From Pyxicephalus adspersus (lineage: Eukaryota; Chordata; Amphibia; Anura; Pyxicephalidae), in assembly GCF_032062135.1 (NCBI RefSeq), contig NC_092859.1:153408150-153472149 (forward strand): a DNA stretch of 64,000 bases, given 5' to 3'. This document shows, piece by piece, positions 58,546 through 64,000 of the stretch. Numbering within the stretch: position 1 is the stretch's first letter; every line of letters starts with the position of its first letter. A program made the position numbers and the translations under genes. Under the pieces are notes generated by a model. It saw only the letters and a list, made by a program, of their open reading frames with translations, was not told where the DNA came from and searched no databases.

Positions 58546-58987
58546 ATTGCACAGTATTCATTGAAAGTGAATTTTCTACACATCCCTGTACATACTCTCG
58601 CAGCAAGAAAATGGTCAAGTGGAAGGTGGAAGTAACCTTCAAGGTATTTATTTTTAAAGAGGAGTTTGTTCTATTAAAGCAGAATCTAAAATGATTACAT
58701 ATATTATGTGAAAGTCAGATGTTATTTTTCCCTGTTCTGGAATGTACAACACATGTCATATGTATGGCTAATGAATAATTAGGAAACATTGTATTTAAAA
58801 TTAATATATGGGCTCCTTTCTCTATGCTTCACCACTGTTTGTTCCTGTAGGATGTTTAAATGTAAAGGACAACTTTAATTATTTAGAGGTTGTAACTTTG
58901 ACAAGCAGTCCAACTACACACTGACACTATGTTATGGGAATCTTCCACAATCCCATCCTGCTTCCCACTTTCTTTAACAAAGTTTAC
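58546..58987. other. Unassigned non-coding DNA
   Basis: AT-rich, no recognised feature. Confidence 0.4.
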
Positions 58988-59025
58988 TCTGCTACACTAA
59001 AATTCACAGATTTTAGTGTAGCAGA
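58988..59025. repeat. Perfect 16-bp inverted repeat (hairpin)
   Basis: TCTGCTACACTAAAAT (58988-59003) and ATTTTAGTGTAGCAGA (59010-59025) are exact complements with loop TCACAG. Probably the core of a palindromic repeat or a short foldback. Too short for a microRNA precursor. Confidence 0.9.
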
Positions 59026-62000
59026 TATATACTATTATATGTTACGCTGAGAAGTCAATATATTGAAGCCACCTGCTTCATATCATGTGGGTTCTCCTTG
59101 TGCCATCAAAACAGCTCCGTACCATTGACCTATAGACTAGACAAGACTTCTGAAGATGTTCTTGGTTATCTGTCACCTAAAATTAAGGATATCCTTTAAG
59201 TTATACTACTAAAACCAGCATATGTTATTCTCATAGAGCATTCTGCTTCCATTTCCTTCCTGGGTAAACCATCCACATGATCTAAAAGTGATCTGTCCAG
59301 GGAACCTTCTTATGTTGTTCCATAGTCCACTTCTGGCACTTATATCCCCTTTGTGGTTGCTTTAGAGGTGGACCGTGTTCAGCATAGATAAAGTAAATGG
59401 TCTTACAATATTTTAGCCCTATACACAGCAATCTGCAATGCACTGGGTGTTTACCCAGTGATTTACCCAAATATACATTTATTATAGAAATTTATGCCAA
59501 CGTAGCTTTTCTATGCTGTTAGACCAGGGCTAGACTTTCCACTTACACTTATGAGCCTTGGCTAAAAATTACCGGTTGTCCCTCCTTGGACCACTTCTGG
59601 TAACTTAACGTTGGCGTCCCAAAGAAACTGGTTTTCACATTCAGTGTTATTCACAGCACATTTAGGCAAATATATACTTTTCTGTCTGGATTAGTCTGTT
59701 TCTATACCAGAAAATATTGGGGCACATGAACACAGGACATGCACCGAAATGGGAAGACTTCTTAAAACATCAATGGAACTGCCACAGTGCCCATAGATAC
59801 TGATGGTGACATATTTCATTGGCTTCAAACGATTTTTGAAGGATCAGAATGAATAGAGACTAGTTAGAAGGGCTAATTCTTTTTTTTTAACCTATTCATA
59901 TGAAAAGAGTTCATATATGCCTAAAATGCATATTTTGATGTAGTTAATTTTTTGGCTAGTTTTTCTTTGCTATGGCTTTTTCGATCATTTAATATGTGTA
60001 CAGCTGCCTTTTTTATGGTGCTCGGAGTTGGACAAGAGAAGAGACTAAAAAAAGTTAGGAGCAGTTTATTATACTACACCAAGTTACATTTCTGTATTCC
60101 TGGGTACAGGGACGTTTATTTACAGGGACGTATTTGTTTAGTTTAGCAGCGCAAAGTCAGTTATAGCCATACAATATCATCAGATGGTTTTACTTTCAAA
60201 CCCAATTATTATAGAAAGAAAGATATTTAATAGTTTGTTTGTTTCTCAATCTCATATCTCTGTCCACATTATGTTTTAGCAGCTCCATGTGGCCCTCTTA
60301 TAGAAACTTTAGCCCTCGCTTAATCCTGTGTGTGAAACTTGAAATTCCTAACATAAATATAATGCTTGGCTAAATATAACACATACCAAATAGTCACAGC
60401 CGGCTAAGAGGAAGCGAGCGGCTTTCCTTTGTATCACTTTCAATGGACAGGGTAATCGCCTATTTCCATGGCTGTATTTGCAGTAAACTGTGCGACACTG
60501 ATTATATCATAACTAGAAATCTTGTTTAGCAATGTGCATTGAAGCCAATAATCCATTCAGATACTCTTTGGGTGGGGGCCTTAGTTCTTGTTGCCGTTAT
60601 TATGTTAATGGATGGATGTGAAACTAATCCACAGATTATTCTCTGTTGTGTGATTGACCATATGCTATAGTAGTCATGCCAAATGAGTGCGAAACAATAT
60701 TTGCCTCTAGGATACTTTAACAGTCACTGCCGATGGTATTGTCAGTCCTTAGCTTGGACATATATGCTGGGATCATGCTGGTAATGACACGTGTATTGGG
60801 ATGTTTGAAAGCCATATACAATTATTTACAATCTTGCCTCAAATGGATTGATACGTTATAACAACCTTATCTGTCCTATCCAACTGATATCAGTACATCA
60901 CATACACAGACTGAACTAAGGCAATTCTCATATGATAGGCAATTATTATATTAATGGGTCAATTCAGATCCAGTTTGCTGTGTATAGTGAATATAAGAAA
61001 TGAGTAAATCATACAGATACAGCCAAATATACTTTTTAGGCTGTCTAGATCTGAAAAGCAGACCCTTTGTCTCTGAAAATTACATAAGGACTATTGAAGC
61101 AACATGGTATCTATATAAAAACTTCCTGCACCTATCATTCGAGCAGCACAGTCCTGCTCAAAGATCTTGTTCATTTTTTTCTTTTAAAACTGGATGTAAA
61201 ATGCATTAGAAGATCTGTGCCATACATATGCAGGTGAACCGTACCATTGACCATAATGGCACAATACCCATGAATTTTGCATTCAACAATACATATTTAC
61301 ATACAGTACATTCAAAGTATAAATAGAGAATTTTGTAGCAATGCATATCTTTCTTTTATGTTCCTGACCTCCTTGATCATTGGGCAGTGAGAAGGCTGGA
61401 AAAAGGTTGTCACCTGCTTGTTCATGTAGTGTGAGGAATATGAGTAAATCACGAACATGAATGAACAAAATGATAAATAGCCGCAGTAAACAGAAAACAT
61501 TTATGGAATAATGAGGACAACTCCATCCTCTTTTCTCACGTTTTGAAATTTGATTGATAGCATCTTCCTCCAACCTCCTTTAATGCGTTTTTCTTATGTC
61601 CCAGGAGGCAACTTTCCGGCCCCAGAAAGGTGGACCTCTATAATAATATTCTTCTACCAAAAGTGTTGTACCGCATTAAACAAGTCATTCAAACTTTAAA
61701 TTATTGCATTCTATTACTTTATGGTGTGCATATCTAGGGGTGAGACATGGTGGAGCTGGTAGGTACTTTGCTGATAGGTGTCCTTCTGTCCCATTTCAAT
61801 AAGTTAAGATAAGTATATCATAATACATATATGTAGCTCAGCTGGCATAAAACCTGTTAAGATTGCTTTTGTTTTTGGATTTCACACATTTTATTTTTAT
61901 TGTAGCTTTGCTCTGTCCCACTTGTCCCATTGTCATATGTCCTCCTTTGGAGACCTGCAATATTAAAGCCTGTGCACTCTTTAGACAACAATAAAACACT

Positions 62001-63089
62001 AAGAAATGGCGGAGCCAGAGCTGCAATGGATGGTATTGTGATTTCCCTTTGTTAGAGCATACCAGAGAAACAATGCATTCTAACCCTAAAAGGATTGATT
62101 TTTCACATAAACTCGAGTGTCTGTTGACAGCCTCTGGTTTCTACCTTCAATTCACTGTACTGCCTTCGATTAAACAGAATGATAAACTTATCTTAATGAC
62201 AGCTATCTGATTTCTCTCTTTAAATGGCTTTATTCTCTTCTTCTGTGCTTTCTGAAATTGCAGGTTTTGAGCTTAAGAAGAACAGTTGCTTTTGAATGAA
62301 TCAATTATGTCAGAGTTGAAAAAAGAGTAACACGATGCGTAAAATAAGTGCGAGTTTATATGGGTCAAATATTGGCCATGAAGCTGCAGAAATTTCTGAA
62401 TATGGAAAAAGGTGAATGTGATCTTAAAAGAAATTAGTCATATGGTGAAAGGACAACATTTTGGAGAGGAGAAGAAGCATAGGGGCTAGACAACAGAGAG
62501 GAAGAGAATAATGAAATTTGACAGTGATCAGATTTATATAATTTGCTCATTTGTGGGCTTTATTGATTGTGGGTCCTGATCAAAGTCAGTATGGGGGAAT
62601 ATCTCCATTTAGTTCCAATAGCCTAACATATTTCATGTTTATTGACCAATGGTGCAAATTTGAAAATCAACAAAGTGATTGCAAATATGGAACATATTGC
62701 ACACATGCTTCACCAGCAATAAAATAAATGGTGCAGAACAAGGTTCTATTCAGACGTTACTTAGTATCAGCCATTTAGTCCATGCTTTTGTAAATGCCCC
62801 AAACCTGGTAATTTTCTACACATTTGGTGAACCTTCCTCCTAGTTAAGGAAGTATGAATAAAGGTCTGTTGAAAACTCTATATTTTACATAAAGTAATCA
62901 CAACCCAACACCACTCGCATGACCTTTGCAACTGAGGGTATCAATAAATACCAGTTTGGGCTCTAAAGCGCACCAATCCAAGCCACTTAAAAACACCTAA
63001 CACAACCAAAACTTAACTAAAGGTAAATCCAACAAGAAAAATGTAAATCCAAAAAGCAAAACTTATGCACTCAATGGAGTCTTTGTAAA
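59026..63089. other. Unassigned DNA, possible conserved non-coding stretches
   Basis: 4 kb without recognised repeats. 60395-60700 and 62100-62290 are non-repetitive and of complex wording, candidates for conserved non-coding DNA. Frames (for example 61283-61573 minus) show no domain. Confidence 0.35.
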
Positions 63090-63250
63090 AAAAAAGAAAC
63101 ATATTGAAGTCAATGGTGGGAGAATTCCGGTTAGTTTTAGTTTTTTATCCAAATTTTTGCTGTGGAATCTTGTTTTTTATTTCGGGTCGGGTCTACCTGA
63201 ATTCGGGTCGAATTTGTAGACAACCCGAATTCGAACACCAACACTAATCC
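63090..63250. mobile_element. Probable ATTCGGGT-type dispersed repeat with palindromic end
   Basis: TGAAGTCAATGGTGGGAGAA leads into TTCGGGTCGGGTC. A palindrome follows: GAATTCGGGT (63199-63208) and ACCCGAATTC (63223-63232) with a 14-base loop. CpG-containing wording in AT-rich surroundings suggests an inserted repeat. Only one copy is visible. Confidence 0.45.
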
Positions 63251-63570
63251 ATACACCTGCTACCTCCTGGAATTATAGAACAGCCAAGGTACCCCCGTTA
63301 AATACCAAACAAGGATCCCCTGTACCACATAGTGGCCACTCTACCCCCCCTCCATTCATCTTTAAATATGTTCCTTACATATTCACTCTACCCCGCATTC
63401 TCTTTCTTTTTCTTTTTTTTTTTACATGTTCTTACACCGAAGATTACAAACAACATTTCTTGTTTTGCATTATTTACTTGTACTTGTATGATGCGTTACT
63501 TGTAGTAACGCATCATTGTACACACTTGAAACTTGTAACGTTCAATACTCTTCTTCAATAAAAACTATAA
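63251..63570 (+). other. Possible LINE 3' end with AATAAA signal and 12-bp hairpin
   Basis: C-rich sequence (CCCCCCTCCATTC), T-rich tract, then ATGATGCGTTAC (63488-63499) and GTAACGCATCAT (63505-63516) as a perfect stem with loop TTGTA. GTAACGTTCAATAC and CTTCAATAAAAACTATAAAA follow. The order of a T-rich tract, hairpin and AATAAA near an A-rich end resembles a non-LTR retrotransposon 3' UTR. No coding sequence supports this. Confidence 0.3.
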
Positions 63571-64000
63571 AACAAGAACAACTGAAGGAATGTAATTGAT
63601 GTATGCCATCATGTTGGTAAGATATCTTCTTACTTTTTGTGCAGAGAAGAAGAGATTTTACCTTTCCTCACTCTAACCAAGATAAAAAAAGAAAAATATT
63701 GTGAAGCCGCACTTCATGCTCCGCTCACTCTCACCAGTTTCCCAGTAAATACACCCAAGGGTGAAATTAGAAGATTTTTAAAGCTCTTAAAATGATTAAA
63801 TGTTTGAAACTTTCTCTGACTGACTTTCATTCCGAGTTTTAGTTTTGCTATTCGTAATCCAATCGTATCTTATGCTTTTTGTAATGCATTTGGACACATT
63901 TTTAATATATTATTATCAAACAAATCTCCCAGGACTGCTCAAAGAAAAAAATAAGATGCAGCAGGAAGCGTCTTTCATTGAATGATCAGATTGAATCGTG
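63571..64000. other. Unassigned non-coding DNA to window end
   Basis: AT-rich, no recognised feature. Confidence 0.4.

Overview
This window looks like nuclear DNA from a vertebrate, most likely a frog. It is AT-rich and visibly poor in CpG, with long (TA)n and (TTA)n tracts. It holds many decayed copies of short dispersed repeats on both strands. The L2/CR1-type tail (TGTACAGCGCTGCGTAATATG followed by TTGGCGCTATATAAAT) and a tRNA-headed SINE that shares this tail are familiar from amphibian genomes. The frog assignment is inference from repeat style, not from a marker gene.

I find no host gene. Open frames are short (longest 182 codons, lying partly across a decayed transposon copy), have no recognisable domain, and occur at the density expected of AT-rich non-coding DNA. 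The only recognisable protein-coding remnant is the broken C-terminal reverse-transcriptase part of an L2/CR1-like LINE near 48 kb. The window is therefore intergenic or deep intronic DNA. No tRNA or rRNA gene, CRISPR array or operon is present.

Layout. 0-12 kb: an L2 tail; a 474-bp hAT-like element with a perfect 8-bp target duplication; a (TA)n block; a tRNA-SINE; two copies of a second hAT-like MITE family (called hAT-N1 here); and a hammerhead-ribozyme-like relic. 12-27 kb: palindromic elements (called PAL-B here), a ~465-bp foldback, three hAT-N1 copies, two inverted copies of a composite element around 21.4-21.8 and 24.0-24.3 kb, a SINE and a second foldback at 25.86-26.04 kb. 27-46 kb: more hammerhead-like relics, hAT-N1 copies, a CAGTGTTCTCCCC-type MITE, related CTCCTGGGAT-type repeats, and a perfect 20-bp stem hairpin. 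46-64 kb: an exact 82-bp tandem duplication, the LINE fossil, more hAT-N1 copies, a GC-rich inverted-repeat block, a decayed minisatellite with ~180-190-bp higher-order period, and assorted hairpins.

The elements form a mobile-element community. The SINE appears to borrow the L2 tail, and the MITEs have termini of the kind moved by hAT transposases encoded elsewhere. The hammerhead-like motifs fit decayed Penelope-like retroelements. No intact autonomous element is present. Names such as hAT-N1 and PAL-B are labels for this report only.
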